Source of the DNA: CAZWEZ01 sp964632795
Lineage (GTDB): Bacteria > Pseudomonadota > Alphaproteobacteria > Rhodospirillales > 2-02-FULL-58-16
NCBI GenBank assembly: GCA_964632795.1
Contig: CAZWEZ010000059.1
Location: forward strand, 1-21,698
Length of the DNA stretch: 21,698 nt
Direction: 5' to 3'
In this document: one piece after another, positions 6,793 through 14,771 of the stretch
How positions within the stretch are numbered: the stretch's first letter is position 1
Layout: every line of letters begins with the position of its first letter
Made by a program: the position numbers and the translations under genes
Notes under the pieces: model-generated
Database searches by the model: none
Told to the model about the DNA's origin: nothing
The model's input: the letters and a program-made list of their open reading frames with translations, nothing else

Positions 6793-8951
6793 GGCACCCG
6801 AAACATTCCGAAGAACTTGAGATCATGCCCAATGCCAAAATCCGCGCGTTGAGTGATTTCATCAAAGAGCATAAGGATTTGGCACTCCTGGCGGCCGCCG
6901 TTCCCGTCCTGGCGCTGTCCATCGGAGTCGCCAGTATGGCCACCGAAATCCAGGAATTCCCGACCTCCGTCGGCGATGGGTTTCCGTTTTCCGAGTGGGT
7001 GAACGACGGCCAGGATTGGCTCAAAAAGAACTACAGGTGGTTCACCAGAGCCATCGCCGGCGGCATCCGCTTCGGCCTGGATACGGTGGAAACCTTCATG
7101 CTGCTGCTTCCCTGGCCGGTGGTGGTCCTGGCGTTTGCCCTGTCGGCCCTGAAGCTGGGTGGGCTGCGGCTGGCGCTGTTCTGCGTTGTCGCCACGCTCT
7201 TCTGGGGCGTCATGGACATGTGGGACCCGGCCATGGAGACGCTCAGCCTGATGGCGGTGTCGGTCTTCCTGTCGGTGGTTTTCGGGGTTTCGCTCGGCAT
7301 CGTCGCCTCCCAGAGCAACAAGGTGGATGCCGTCGTCCGTCCGATCCTCGATACCATGCAGACGATGCCTGCCTTCGTCTATCTGATCCCGGCCATCTTC
7401 TTCTTCGGCATCGGCGGTCCCCCGGCCGTCATGGCGACGGTGATCTATGCCCTGCCCCCGGCCGTGCGGCTGACCAACCTGGGCATCCGCCAAGTGTCCT
7501 TGGAGACCCAGGAAGCGGCAAGGTCCTTCGGTTCGACGCCGTTTCAGATGTTGGTCAAGGTCAAACTGCCGTTGGCCTTGCCCTCGATCATGATGGGGAT
7601 CAACCAATCCATCATGATGGCCTTGGGATTGGTGGTGCTGGCCACCTTCATCGGAGCAAGGGGGCTCGGCTACGAAGTGTGGCAAGCCCTGCGGCATCTC
7701 AACATTGGGTGGAGCCTCGAAGGAGGCTTGAGCATCGTTTTCATGGCGATCATTTTCGACCGGCTCAGTTATGCCATGAGCGAGGAAGGGGAAGACCGGG
7801 CCGCTCGACACAGGGAAGGTTTCAGACTCCTCCCCCAAAAGCTCGAGGACCTGAGGTGGGCGCGGGGTTTCGAAACAGCGCTCGCCGCGGTTTATAGTTT
7901 TTTCGATGCCGCAAGCCGGTTGCTTGCCGCCGCCGTCGCCGCCATCGCCGGGGTTGTTTTCCGGATCGCGTGGAAGGATTCCGCCGGGGACGTACGATCC
8001 TTCGTCATGGGTCACGCATTCTTCGTGAGCAGTCTTGCCATTATCGTCATCGTCTACATGTTCGACAGTCATGTGGCGAGCTTCGGCAGCTTTCCCTCAT
8101 CCTGGCAGTTCTCCATACGGGAACCCGCGGACATCGCATTGGATTGGCTCAAGGTCAATAAAAGCTTCATCGCCGTGACGTACTGGATCCGCGGAGCCGT
8201 ATTCAGCTGGCTTCTGGACCCGTTGGCCGATTTCCTGATGGCGCTCCCCTGGTGGTACACCACGGGTCTCGTGACCTTCATGGTATGGGTATCGGCCGGG
8301 CGGTGGTTGGCGCTGTTGACGATTTTTTCCCTGTTGTTCATCGGCGCCGTGAATTTGTGGTCGATCGCCATGTTTACCCTGGCTTCGATTCTCGTCGCGG
8401 TCTTCCTGTGCTTCATCATCGGCGTTCCCCTGGGAATTCTGGCGGCATGCAACAACACCTTCGAGGCCTTCTTGAAGCCCATCCTCGATGCCATGCAGAC
8501 CATGCCCGCCTTCGTCTATCTGGTGCCCGTGCTCATGTTCTTCGGCGGCAATGTGGTATCGGCCGTCATTGCCACCCTCGTCTATGCCCTTCCTCCGGTC
8601 GCCCGGCTGACCAATCTGGGGATACGCGAGGTTCCCCACGAGGCGGTGGAGGCCGCCAGATCCTTCGGTTCCACATTCTTCCAGATCCTGATGAAGGTGA
8701 GGCTGCCATTGGCCTTGCCCTCGATCATGATGGGGATCAATCAAGCCGTGATGATGGCGCTGGCGATGACCATCATCACGCCGCTGATCGGCGGTGGCGG
8801 GTTGGGCCAGAAGGTGTTCAATGCCCTCGCGGTGGTCGACACCGGGATGGGGCTCGAAGCCGGCCTGAGCATCGTTTTCCTGGCCATCGTCCTCGATCGC
8901 CTCACTCAGGCCTGGAGCACGAAACGCCAACAGGCCCTTGGACTTCAATGA
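6786..8951 (+). CDS. proW: betaine-type ABC transporter permease, two fused ProW domains
   Basis: The 721-residue integral membrane protein contains two complete ProW/OpuAB-like permease domains in one chain. Each has the sequence MQTMPAFVYL, the YALPP(A/V)xRLTNLGIR block and the cytoplasmic EAA loop that docks the ATPase: EAARSFGSTPFQ at about 240 and EAARSFGSTFFQ at about 618. The repeats are offset by 379 codons. Hydrophobic segments start near residue 30 and alternate throughout, and the halves are joined by a charged stretch (EEGEDRAARHREG). Usual single ProW proteins are 280-350 residues, so this one supplies both membrane halves. The start at 6786 overlaps the ADH stop; an ATG at 6825 (708 residues) is an alternative. 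The two halves share a 32-base identical stretch (7572-7603 and 8709-8740). Confidence 0.92.
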   Translation: MVRHPKHSEELEIMPNAKIRALSDFIKEHKDLALLAAAVPVLALSIGVASMATEIQEFPTSVGDGFPFSEWVNDGQDWLKKNYRWFTRAIAGGIRFGLDTVETFMLLLPWPVVVLAFALSALKLGGLRLALFCVVATLFWGVMDMWDPAMETLSLMAVSVFLSVVFGVSLGIVASQSNKVDAVVRPILDTMQTMPAFVYLIPAIFFFGIGGPPAVMATVIYALPPAVRLTNLGIRQVSLETQEAARSFGSTPFQMLVKVKLPLALPSIMMGINQSIMMALGLVVLATFIGARGLGYEVWQALRHLNIGWSLEGGLSIVFMAIIFDRLSYAMSEEGEDRAARHREGFRLLPQKLEDLRWARGFETALAAVYSFFDAASRLLAAAVAAIAGVVFRIAWKDSAGDVRSFVMGHAFFVSSLAIIVIVYMFDSHVASFGSFPSSWQFSIREPADIALDWLKVNKSFIAVTYWIRGAVFSWLLDPLADFLMALPWWYTTGLVTFMVWVSAGRWLALLTIFSLLFIGAVNLWSIAMFTLASILVAVFLCFIIGVPLGILAACNNTFEAFLKPILDAMQTMPAFVYLVPVLMFFGGNVVSAVIATLVYALPPVARLTNLGIREVPHEAVEAARSFGSTFFQILMKVRLPLALPSIMMGINQAVMMALAMTIITPLIGGGGLGQKVFNALAVVDTGMGLEAGLSIVFLAIVLDRLTQAWSTKRQQALGLQ

Positions 8952-9097
8952 CCCGGGGGCGGGTAAAGGCGACGGTTCGCGGACGCTTCAACGTTGTCGA
9001 GTTTTCAGGTAAGATGTTTTACAATAGATGGGCTCATCCAAGAAAGCATCATCAAGAGCTGTCAAAGCCCAAGTAGCAACCAGGGAGGAACGTCGCT

Positions 9098-10063
9098 ATG
9101 GCAATAAGAAGTCGAATCGGAAAATGGATGCTTCTCGCCTCCGTCGCGATGGCGGTGGCGGCGGCGCCGATGGTCTCGTTCGCCGACAAGGGCACCATCA
9201 GGCTCCACGAGGGCGATTGGACGGGTAATCTGGTCGACGGCAAGCTGATCCAGATCATCCTCGAGGACGAAATGGACTACAAGGTGAAGATGATATTCCT
9301 TCCCGCTGGTCCCGCGGTCGCCGAGGCCGTCATTGGCGGGGATATCGACATCGGTTTCGAGACCTGGCCCTCCTACAGCACCACCAAGGAAAAATACATC
9401 ACGGAGTATGGCGGAAACGGCGAGGTGGAACTCCTTGGCCGGGTGGGTGTCGTCGGACAGAGCGGGTGGTATGTGCCGCGCTACCTCGTCGAGGGTGATT
9501 CCGCGCGGGGAATCGAGGCCGCGGCGCCGGACCTCAAGAGCTATAAGGATCTGAACAAATACAAGGGCTTGTTTGCATCTCCGGAAACCACGCCAAAAGG
9601 GCGCGTGCTCGTATGCCCGGTCGTCGCATGGGAATGCAAGGATGACGGACGCGTGAGTGGGCTGGGGGTGGACTACGTGCCCGTCGTGCTGGGTTCGGAG
9701 GCCGCCCAATGGGCGGAGTTGGACGCCGCCTATTCCCGGGGAGAGCCCATCCTCGTCTACGCCTGGGAACCGCACTGGGTTCATGCCAAGTACGACCTGT
9801 TGGAAGTGGAGCTGCCCATTTATAGCGAAGAGGCGTGGCCAGCCTCCGATTGGCCCATGGACCCCACTTACAACTATGGGAGCCCCACTCTCAAAGACAG
9901 ATATCCGGATGTCCACCAGTTGATCGGCAACTTCAACATCACCAACGCTCAACAAGCGGACATGATCCTGGATATCGACGTCGAGGGCATGAAGCTGGAA
10001 AAGGCGGTCAGAAAGTGGATGGCCGCCAACGAGGATATCTGGAGGGCGTGGATACCTAAATAA
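9098..10063 (+). CDS. proX: glycine betaine/proline-type substrate-binding protein
   Basis: The 321-residue periplasmic ligand-binding component of a ProU/OpuA-type ABC importer has an OpuAC fold. A Sec signal peptide is clear: basic MAIRSRIGKW, a hydrophobic core, then cleavage probably after SFA (residue 29). The mature chain starts DKGTIRLHEGDWTGN and is rich in tryptophan and tyrosine at the places where this family builds its aromatic cage for trimethylammonium groups: GDWTGN, FETWPSY, GWYVPRY and YAWEPHWVHAKY. A GGGAGGA ribosome site is correctly placed. It follows the permease by 146 bases, with a TACAAT -10-like hexamer at 9020-9025 that could give extra transcription of the binding protein. 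The natural ligand could be any compact quaternary amine. Confidence 0.92.
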   Translation: MAIRSRIGKWMLLASVAMAVAAAPMVSFADKGTIRLHEGDWTGNLVDGKLIQIILEDEMDYKVKMIFLPAGPAVAEAVIGGDIDIGFETWPSYSTTKEKYITEYGGNGEVELLGRVGVVGQSGWYVPRYLVEGDSARGIEAAAPDLKSYKDLNKYKGLFASPETTPKGRVLVCPVVAWECKDDGRVSGLGVDYVPVVLGSEAAQWAELDAAYSRGEPILVYAWEPHWVHAKYDLLEVELPIYSEEAWPASDWPMDPTYNYGSPTLKDRYPDVHQLIGNFNITNAQQADMILDIDVEGMKLEKAVRKWMAANEDIWRAWIPK

Positions 10064-10091
10064 ACTTCGCCATTCGCCTTCAAGATGCAAG

Positions 10092-10118
10092 CGGGCCTCC
10101 GGCAATCCCGGAGGCCCG
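10092..10118. terminator. bidirectional hairpin terminator between proX and proV
   Basis: CGGGCCTCCGG (10092-10102) and CCGGAGGCCCG (10108-10118) form a perfect 11-bp stem with a five-base loop. It lies 28 bases past the proX stop and 35 bases past the proV stop, between convergent genes. The T tract is short (gtttcat on the plus strand), so efficiency is uncertain, but position and stem strength fit an intrinsic terminator used from both sides. Confidence 0.8.
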
Positions 10119-10153
10119 TTTCATCGTGGTCGCGAAGAGGACCCGAACGGCGC

Positions 10154-11356
10154 TCAGTCGTTGGCCTCCAGCGCCAGCATGATGGCGGTGCGGTCCACCG
10201 ACCCGATCAGGCGGTTCCCCTCGTCGACCACCGGCACCGGGATGTCGGTCCGCGCGATATCCCCAATGAGCTCCTCGACCAGCGTATCGGCCATGACCGC
10301 CTTGCGGTCAACCGCCACCGTCCCGGCCCGCGCCCCGTTGTCCGCCGCCTCCGCCGCCGCCTGGCCGAGGGTGCCGAGATATTTGCCGTCCGGCCCGACC
10401 ACGAAGGCGGCCGTGTGTCCCCGCGCCTGCATCCGCTCGAGAGCGACCTTCACCTCCTCGTCCGGCGACACCGTGGCGTTTCCGTCGGCCATGATGGAGG
10501 CGGCGTTCAATACCTTGTGGCGCGGGACGTCCTCGGAGAAATCCCGTACGTAGTCGTCGACCGGATGGGCGACGACGTCCACCGGGGTGCCGACCTGGAC
10601 GAACTCACCGTCCTTCATGATGGCGATGTGATCGCCCATCTTGATCGCTTCCAGGAAATCGTGGGTGATGAAGATTATCGTCTTGCGGACGACTTTCTGG
10701 AGCTTGAGCAGTTCGTCCTGCATCTCGCGGCGGATCAGCGGATCCAGCGCGCTGAACGGCTCGTCGAACAGCATGATCTCGGGATCGACGGCCAGCGCGC
10801 GGGCAAGGCCGACGCGTTGCTGCATGCCGCCCGACAGCTCGCGCGGATAATTCCGCTCCCAGCCGCCGAGTCCCACCAGCTCGATCATTTCCCCCGCCTT
10901 GCGAAGCCGCTCGGCCTTCGAGACGTGCTGCACTTCCAGCCCGTAGGCGACGTTGTCGATGACACGGCGATGGGGCAGCAGGCCGAAGTGCTGGAACACC
11001 ATGCTCATCTTGTGCCGCCTGAGGTCGATGAGCTGCCGCTCGCTCATCGCCACCACGTCGTCGCCGTCGATGACGATTTCCCCTTGGTTCGGCTCGACCA
11101 GCCGCGAGATGCAACGCACGAGGGTCGATTTGCCGCTTCCGGAAAGGCCCATGACGACGAACGTCTCTCCCTCCTGGACCTCGAACGTCACGTCCTTCAC
11201 GGCGATGACATGCCCGGTGCGTTCCTGCACCTCCACGCGTGACGAAGAGGAGTCGAGCTCGCGCATGATACGCTTGGGGTTGGTGCCGAACACCTTCCAC
11301 AGGCCGCGACACCTGATCTTGGGCTGACGATTTTTATTGTCGGTGGTATCGGACAT
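10154..11356 (-). CDS. proV: glycine betaine/proline-type ABC transporter ATPase with CBS domains
   Basis: The 400-residue ATP-binding subunit of a ProU/OpuA-class importer carries Walker A GLSGSGKST (70-78), Q-loop Gln in VFQHFG (122), signature LSGGMQQR (174-181), Walker B IMLFDEP ending in the catalytic Glu (199), and switch His in FITHD (232). The C-terminal 110 residues form a CBS pair, which in OpuA senses ionic strength or nucleotides. The N-terminal CRGLWKVFGTNPKRIM extension is typical of ProV. It is encoded convergent to proX, not in line with proW and proX, so the importer is split over two transcripts. It diverges from mttB paralog 2, suggesting that ATPase and demethylase share control. 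Confidence 0.94.
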   Translation of the reverse strand: MSDTTDNKNRQPKIRCRGLWKVFGTNPKRIMRELDSSSSRVEVQERTGHVIAVKDVTFEVQEGETFVVMGLSGSGKSTLVRCISRLVEPNQGEIVIDGDDVVAMSERQLIDLRRHKMSMVFQHFGLLPHRRVIDNVAYGLEVQHVSKAERLRKAGEMIELVGLGGWERNYPRELSGGMQQRVGLARALAVDPEIMLFDEPFSALDPLIRREMQDELLKLQKVVRKTIIFITHDFLEAIKMGDHIAIMKDGEFVQVGTPVDVVAHPVDDYVRDFSEDVPRHKVLNAASIMADGNATVSPDEEVKVALERMQARGHTAAFVVGPDGKYLGTLGQAAAEAADNGARAGTVAVDRKAVMADTLVEELIGDIARTDIPVPVVDEGNRLIGSVDRTAIMLALEAND

Positions 11357-11425
11357 TTCGATCTATTTTGTACCCCCCTTCGGCCCGCATCGCAAGCCGC
11401 CACGGAACCTACCCTGTTGGCGCGA

Positions 11426-11455
11426 TTGTCATTTTCATCGGTTTGCTGTTATCAG
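11426..11455 (+). promoter_or_regulatory. candidate promoter for mttB paralog 2
   Basis: TTGTCA (11426-11431) resembles a -35 box, and TATCAG (11450-11455) is a weak -10 after an 18-base spacer. They lie 66 bases upstream of the ATG in the 164-base divergent gap with proV. The -10 matches consensus at only four positions, so this is tentative. Confidence 0.25.
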
Positions 11456-11520
11456 GGTCATGTCGATGTAGGCGCATCATATGGCGCAAGCGTGTAGTCG
11501 CGCCGGGAATGGGAGCCCCC

Positions 11521-13101
11521 ATGAAAGACCATGTCAGCGAAGCCAACACCGTGAACGAACCGCGGCCAAGGGGCCGTTCGGCCCGCCGCGCGAAACGTCA
11601 GTCCGAAACCGCGTCGAAGGCCGTGTGGCCGGGAATCCCCGGGGGCGCGTACCGGCCGCTCGGCGATCATGACATCGAGCGGATCCACCACACCGCGCTC
11701 GACGTGCTCGAAAACGTCGGCATGGGCGAACCTATCCCCGTTCTGGTCGAACACGCCCTGGCCAAGGGGTGCCGGATCAACGACAGGGGAAGGTTGTGTT
11801 TCCCCCGCTCCCTGGTCGAGGACATCATCGACCAGGCCCCCAGCACGGCGATCCATCACGCCCAGGATTCGAACCTGGACATCGAGCTCAGCGGCACCAA
11901 GGTCCACTTCGATCCCGGCGGGGAGGCGGTGCGGACGGTCGAGCTCGACACCGGGCGCTACCGTCCCTCGACCCTGGTCGACCTCTACGACTTCGCCCGC
12001 CTGACCGACCGCCTTCCCCATATGGACAGCTTCGGCAAGATCGTCGTGCCGACCGACATCGATGACCCCTTCGAACACGACATCGGCGCGCTCTACGCCT
12101 GCGTCTCCGGCACCGTCAAGCACGTCGGAATGGGTTTCTCCGACGCCGCCCACCTGGATTCGGCGCTCGAGATGTTCGATATCATCGCCGGCGGCGAAGG
12201 CCGGTTCGTGAAGCGCCCGTTCTGTTCCAGCGGCGGTTGTCCGATCGTCTCGCCGTTGACCTACGGCAAGGAGAACAGCGAGGTCTGCCTCGCCGCGACC
12301 AAGTTCAAGGCGCCGGTCAGCGTCATCATCGCCCCGCAGGCGGGCGCCACCTCGCCGGCGGCGCTTGCCGGAACGCTGGTTCAAACCACCGCCGAGACCC
12401 TTGCCGGACTGTTGCTGGTCGATCTGGTCCATCCCGGGCATCCGGTGGTGTTCGGCCCCTGGCCGTTCGTCTCCGACCTCCGCACCGGATCGTTCAGCGG
12501 CGGTGGCGGCGAGCAAGCCGTACTGGCGGCGGCGGCCGTCCAGATCGCCAATTTCTACGACCTGCCTTGCGGCACCGGCGCGGGAATGAGCGATTCAAAG
12601 GTTCCCGACAATCAGGCGGGCTATGAAAAAGGCATCTCGACGACGCTCGCCGCGCTCGCCGGGGGCAACTACATCTCCGAGGTGTGCGGCATGACCGCCA
12701 GCCTGATCGGCGGTTCGTTCGAGGCCATGGTCATCGACAACGAGATGGTCGGCACCATCCAGCGCGTGTTGCGCGGCATCGAGGTGACCGACGATACCCT
12801 GTCATACGAGGTCATCCGCGACGTCGTCGACGGCCCCGGGCATTTCCTGGGCCACCCTCAGACTCTCGAGATGATGGAGACCGAATACCTGTACCCGACA
12901 CTCGCCGACCGCCGCCCGCCCGACGAATGGGAGGAAGACGGATCGCCCGATATCCGCCACCGCGCCCGCGAACGGGTGCGCGAAATCCTCTCCACCCATT
13001 ATCCCGCCCACATCGATTCCAAAACCGACGCCAGGATCCGCGAACGGTTCCCGATCCGCCTGCCCCGCGAAGCCATGAGGGCCGAGAGCGGACGATGGTA
13101 A
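11521..13101 (+). CDS. MttB-family (trimethylamine/betaine) methyltransferase, paralog 2
   Basis: The 526-residue MttB-superfamily methyltransferase is collinear with the protein at 2952-4523. Shared blocks include GRYRPSTLVDLYDFARLTDRL, KRPFCSSGGC, PFVSDLRTGSFSGGGGE, DNQAGYEKG and SFEAMVIDNEM, and both end in AMRAExGRW. Differences cluster at residues facing the barrel mouth in the family, for example CFGMSCSRAGH in paralog 1 against HVGMGFSDAAH here, so substrate preferences may differ. No amber codon occurs in frame. The ATG at 11521 follows GGGAG; the longer frame from 11368 would add a hydrophobic leader with no family support. It diverges from proV and stops 10 bases before the convergent dehydrogenase stop. 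The corrinoid partner protein is missing here. Confidence 0.92.
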   Translation: MKDHVSEANTVNEPRPRGRSARRAKRQSETASKAVWPGIPGGAYRPLGDHDIERIHHTALDVLENVGMGEPIPVLVEHALAKGCRINDRGRLCFPRSLVEDIIDQAPSTAIHHAQDSNLDIELSGTKVHFDPGGEAVRTVELDTGRYRPSTLVDLYDFARLTDRLPHMDSFGKIVVPTDIDDPFEHDIGALYACVSGTVKHVGMGFSDAAHLDSALEMFDIIAGGEGRFVKRPFCSSGGCPIVSPLTYGKENSEVCLAATKFKAPVSVIIAPQAGATSPAALAGTLVQTTAETLAGLLLVDLVHPGHPVVFGPWPFVSDLRTGSFSGGGGEQAVLAAAAVQIANFYDLPCGTGAGMSDSKVPDNQAGYEKGISTTLAALAGGNYISEVCGMTASLIGGSFEAMVIDNEMVGTIQRVLRGIEVTDDTLSYEVIRDVVDGPGHFLGHPQTLEMMETEYLYPTLADRRPPDEWEEDGSPDIRHRARERVREILSTHYPAHIDSKTDARIRERFPIRLPREAMRAESGRW

Positions 13102-13111
13102 ACGGTCCCCG

Positions 13112-13804
13112 TCACCAGGTCAGGCGCGTTCCGTCGTAGTCGAGGAAACTTCCGCTATCGGCGAAGGTGGCCGCGGCGATGGTCCGGCGCAGGGCGGCGG
13201 CGGCGTCCTCGGGCGTGATCGGGGCTTCGGCTCCCCCCATATCCGTTCGCACCCACCCCGGGTGGAGCGCCAGGACGGTCACCCCGCGCGCCTTGAGATC
13301 GTAGGCCAGATCGAGTGACACCATGTTCAACGCCGTCTTGCTCGAACGGTAGATGCTCTCGCCGCCTTCGTCGCATTCGGCGATCGAGCCCATCCGGCTG
13401 GAGATGTTGGCGATCGTCCTTTTTTCGCTGCCCGCGACGTTGTCCGCCAACGCCTCGCTCACCCGGTACGGGCCGAAGGTATTGATCCGGATGGTTTCCT
13501 CCCAGGCCTCATAGTCGATATCGCCGAACGTCTGCCGGTCGCCGCCCCCGACACCGGCGTTGTTGATCAGCACGTCGATCGGCTCATCGCCGAGTTCCGC
13601 CTTGAGGGCATCTATCGAACGCCGGTCGCCGACATCGAGGGCATGGACAACCGCGTCGTGCCCGGCGACAGCCTGGCGGAGGTCGGCACGGTTTCCGGGA
13701 TCGCGGCAACAGGCGTGAACCCGCCACCCATCGGCGGCGTATTGTCCGGCCAGTCGAAGGCCGATCCCGCGGTTGGCGCCGGTGACGAGCACGCAAGACG
13801 TCAT
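13112..13804 (-). CDS. short-chain dehydrogenase/reductase, sniffer/C-factor-like
   Basis: The 230-residue classical SDR has an NAD(P) Rossmann motif TGANRGIG (8-15), the NNAG motif (81-84), catalytic Ser in ANISSRMGS (135/136) and the YRSSK pair Y152/K156. The short C-terminus and sequence style resemble C-factor, sniffer and carbonyl-reductase-like SDRs. It has a GGAAGGA ribosome site and starts 14 bases after the stop of a second, related SDR, so both are one operon. Substrate unknown; a ketone or aldehyde from the neighbouring pathway is plausible. Confidence 0.9.
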   Translation of the reverse strand: MTSCVLVTGANRGIGLRLAGQYAADGWRVHACCRDPGNRADLRQAVAGHDAVVHALDVGDRRSIDALKAELGDEPIDVLINNAGVGGGDRQTFGDIDYEAWEETIRINTFGPYRVSEALADNVAGSEKRTIANISSRMGSIAECDEGGESIYRSSKTALNMVSLDLAYDLKARGVTVLALHPGWVRTDMGGAEAPITPEDAAAALRRTIAAATFADSGSFLDYDGTRLTW

Positions 13805-13818
13805 GTTCCGTATCCTTC

Positions 13819-14505
13819 CTACCAGGGCACCGGTTCGCCGTTGTAATGGATGAAGGTCCCGCTTTGCCGCCCGTCCAGCCGGCCTATGACCCGACGCATG
13901 CCCGAGATGCTTTGCTCCGGCGACAACGGGGCAGCGGGTCCGGACATGTCGGTGGCGACGTGGCCGGGGCTGAAGCAGATGACCGTGATCCCCCGCTCCC
14001 CGAGGTCGTGGGCCAGCCCTTTGGTGATCATGTTCAGCGCCGCCTTGCTGGTGTCATAGGGATAATCGCCGATCCCCCGGTCCAAGCCGAGACTGCCGAA
14101 GGCGCTGGAGATGTTGACGATCAGTTTCCGTTGGCTGGCGGCGACGTTGTCCACCAGGGCCTCGCAGATGGCCATGGTGGCGAACACATGGACCCTGAAT
14201 TCCTGCATCCACTGTTCATCGCTGAACCGGCCGTAGCGTTCGTCGTCTCCGAGCCACATGCCGGCGTTGTTGATCAACAGGTCGATGGGCCGGGAGTCGA
14301 GGCGCCCGGCCAGGGCGGCGATGTGATCGCGGTTCTCGACATCCAGCCGGTGAACGGAACCGCCCTTCAGGTCCAGCCCGTCGAGCGCGGAGCCCGCATC
14401 CGGATCGCGGACGCCGGCATGGACGGTCCAGCCCTCGGCGGTGTATTGGCGAACGAACTCCAGTCCGATCCCCCTGTTGGCGCCGGTCACGAGTGCGGTT
14501 GGCAT
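13819..14505 (-). CDS. short-chain dehydrogenase/reductase, tandem paralog
   Basis: The 228-residue classical SDR has TGANRGIG (7-14), NNAG (79-82), Ser in VNISSAFGS (133/134) and YDTSK with Y150/K154. It matches the following SDR in length and layout, and both end in a tryptophan after a similar tail (GTFIHYNGEPVPW against GSFLDYDGTRLTW), consistent with tandem duplication. The ATG at 14505 has a GGGGGA site; the upstream ATG at 14568 would add 21 residues before the beta strand and is unlikely. It is the first gene of the pair and diverges from the old-yellow-enzyme gene. Confidence 0.9.
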   Translation of the reverse strand: MPTALVTGANRGIGLEFVRQYTAEGWTVHAGVRDPDAGSALDGLDLKGGSVHRLDVENRDHIAALAGRLDSRPIDLLINNAGMWLGDDERYGRFSDEQWMQEFRVHVFATMAICEALVDNVAASQRKLIVNISSAFGSLGLDRGIGDYPYDTSKAALNMITKGLAHDLGERGITVICFSPGHVATDMSGPAAPLSPEQSISGMRRVIGRLDGRQSGTFIHYNGEPVPW

Positions 14506-14567
14506 GGTGTTCCCCCGGGCGAACGGCTTGCCCTTGTCAAATCCTTTGGCGGTCGAAGACGCCACCA

Positions 14568-14608
14568 ATTATTAAACAGCAACCTTGGCGGTTCCGCATT
14601 TTAATAAT
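14568..14608. promoter_or_regulatory. AT-rich inverted repeat in SDR/OYE divergent region
   Basis: ATTATTAAA (14568-14576) and TTTAATAAT (14600-14608) are perfect 9-base inverted arms with 23 bases between them. They stand out in a GC-rich setting within the 266-base gap between divergently read SDR and OYE genes. They could be two half-sites for one regulator spaced about three helical turns centre to centre, or AT-rich promoter elements. The rest of the gap holds no gene that I can see. Confidence 0.3.
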
Positions 14609-14771
14609 CAGACTTTCGACTCGAATGCCCGCCCAAGAAGATTTTCCGCATTCGGGGATCAGGGGAGGTAGGGGTATAAACTGATCATGGCATTTGCTTG
14701 CGCTGCGATCACTTCCTCCAGGTCAGGCTGGTGAGGTACTCTTGAGCGGCTCAACGACAGGAGTCCGATCG

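Noticed and set aside
6255..8072. 605-codon open frame on the minus strand, rich in H, D, Q and G
   Set aside because: Antisense to the ADH and permease genes; low-complexity polar composition mirrors membrane-segment codons.
10085..11242. 385-codon open frame on the plus strand over proV
   Set aside because: Antisense shadow of an ABC ATPase with all motifs intact; it also crosses the terminator hairpin.
2952..13101. Pyrrolysine-type MttB
   Set aside because: Neither MttB reading frame contains an in-frame TAG, so amber decoding is not needed.
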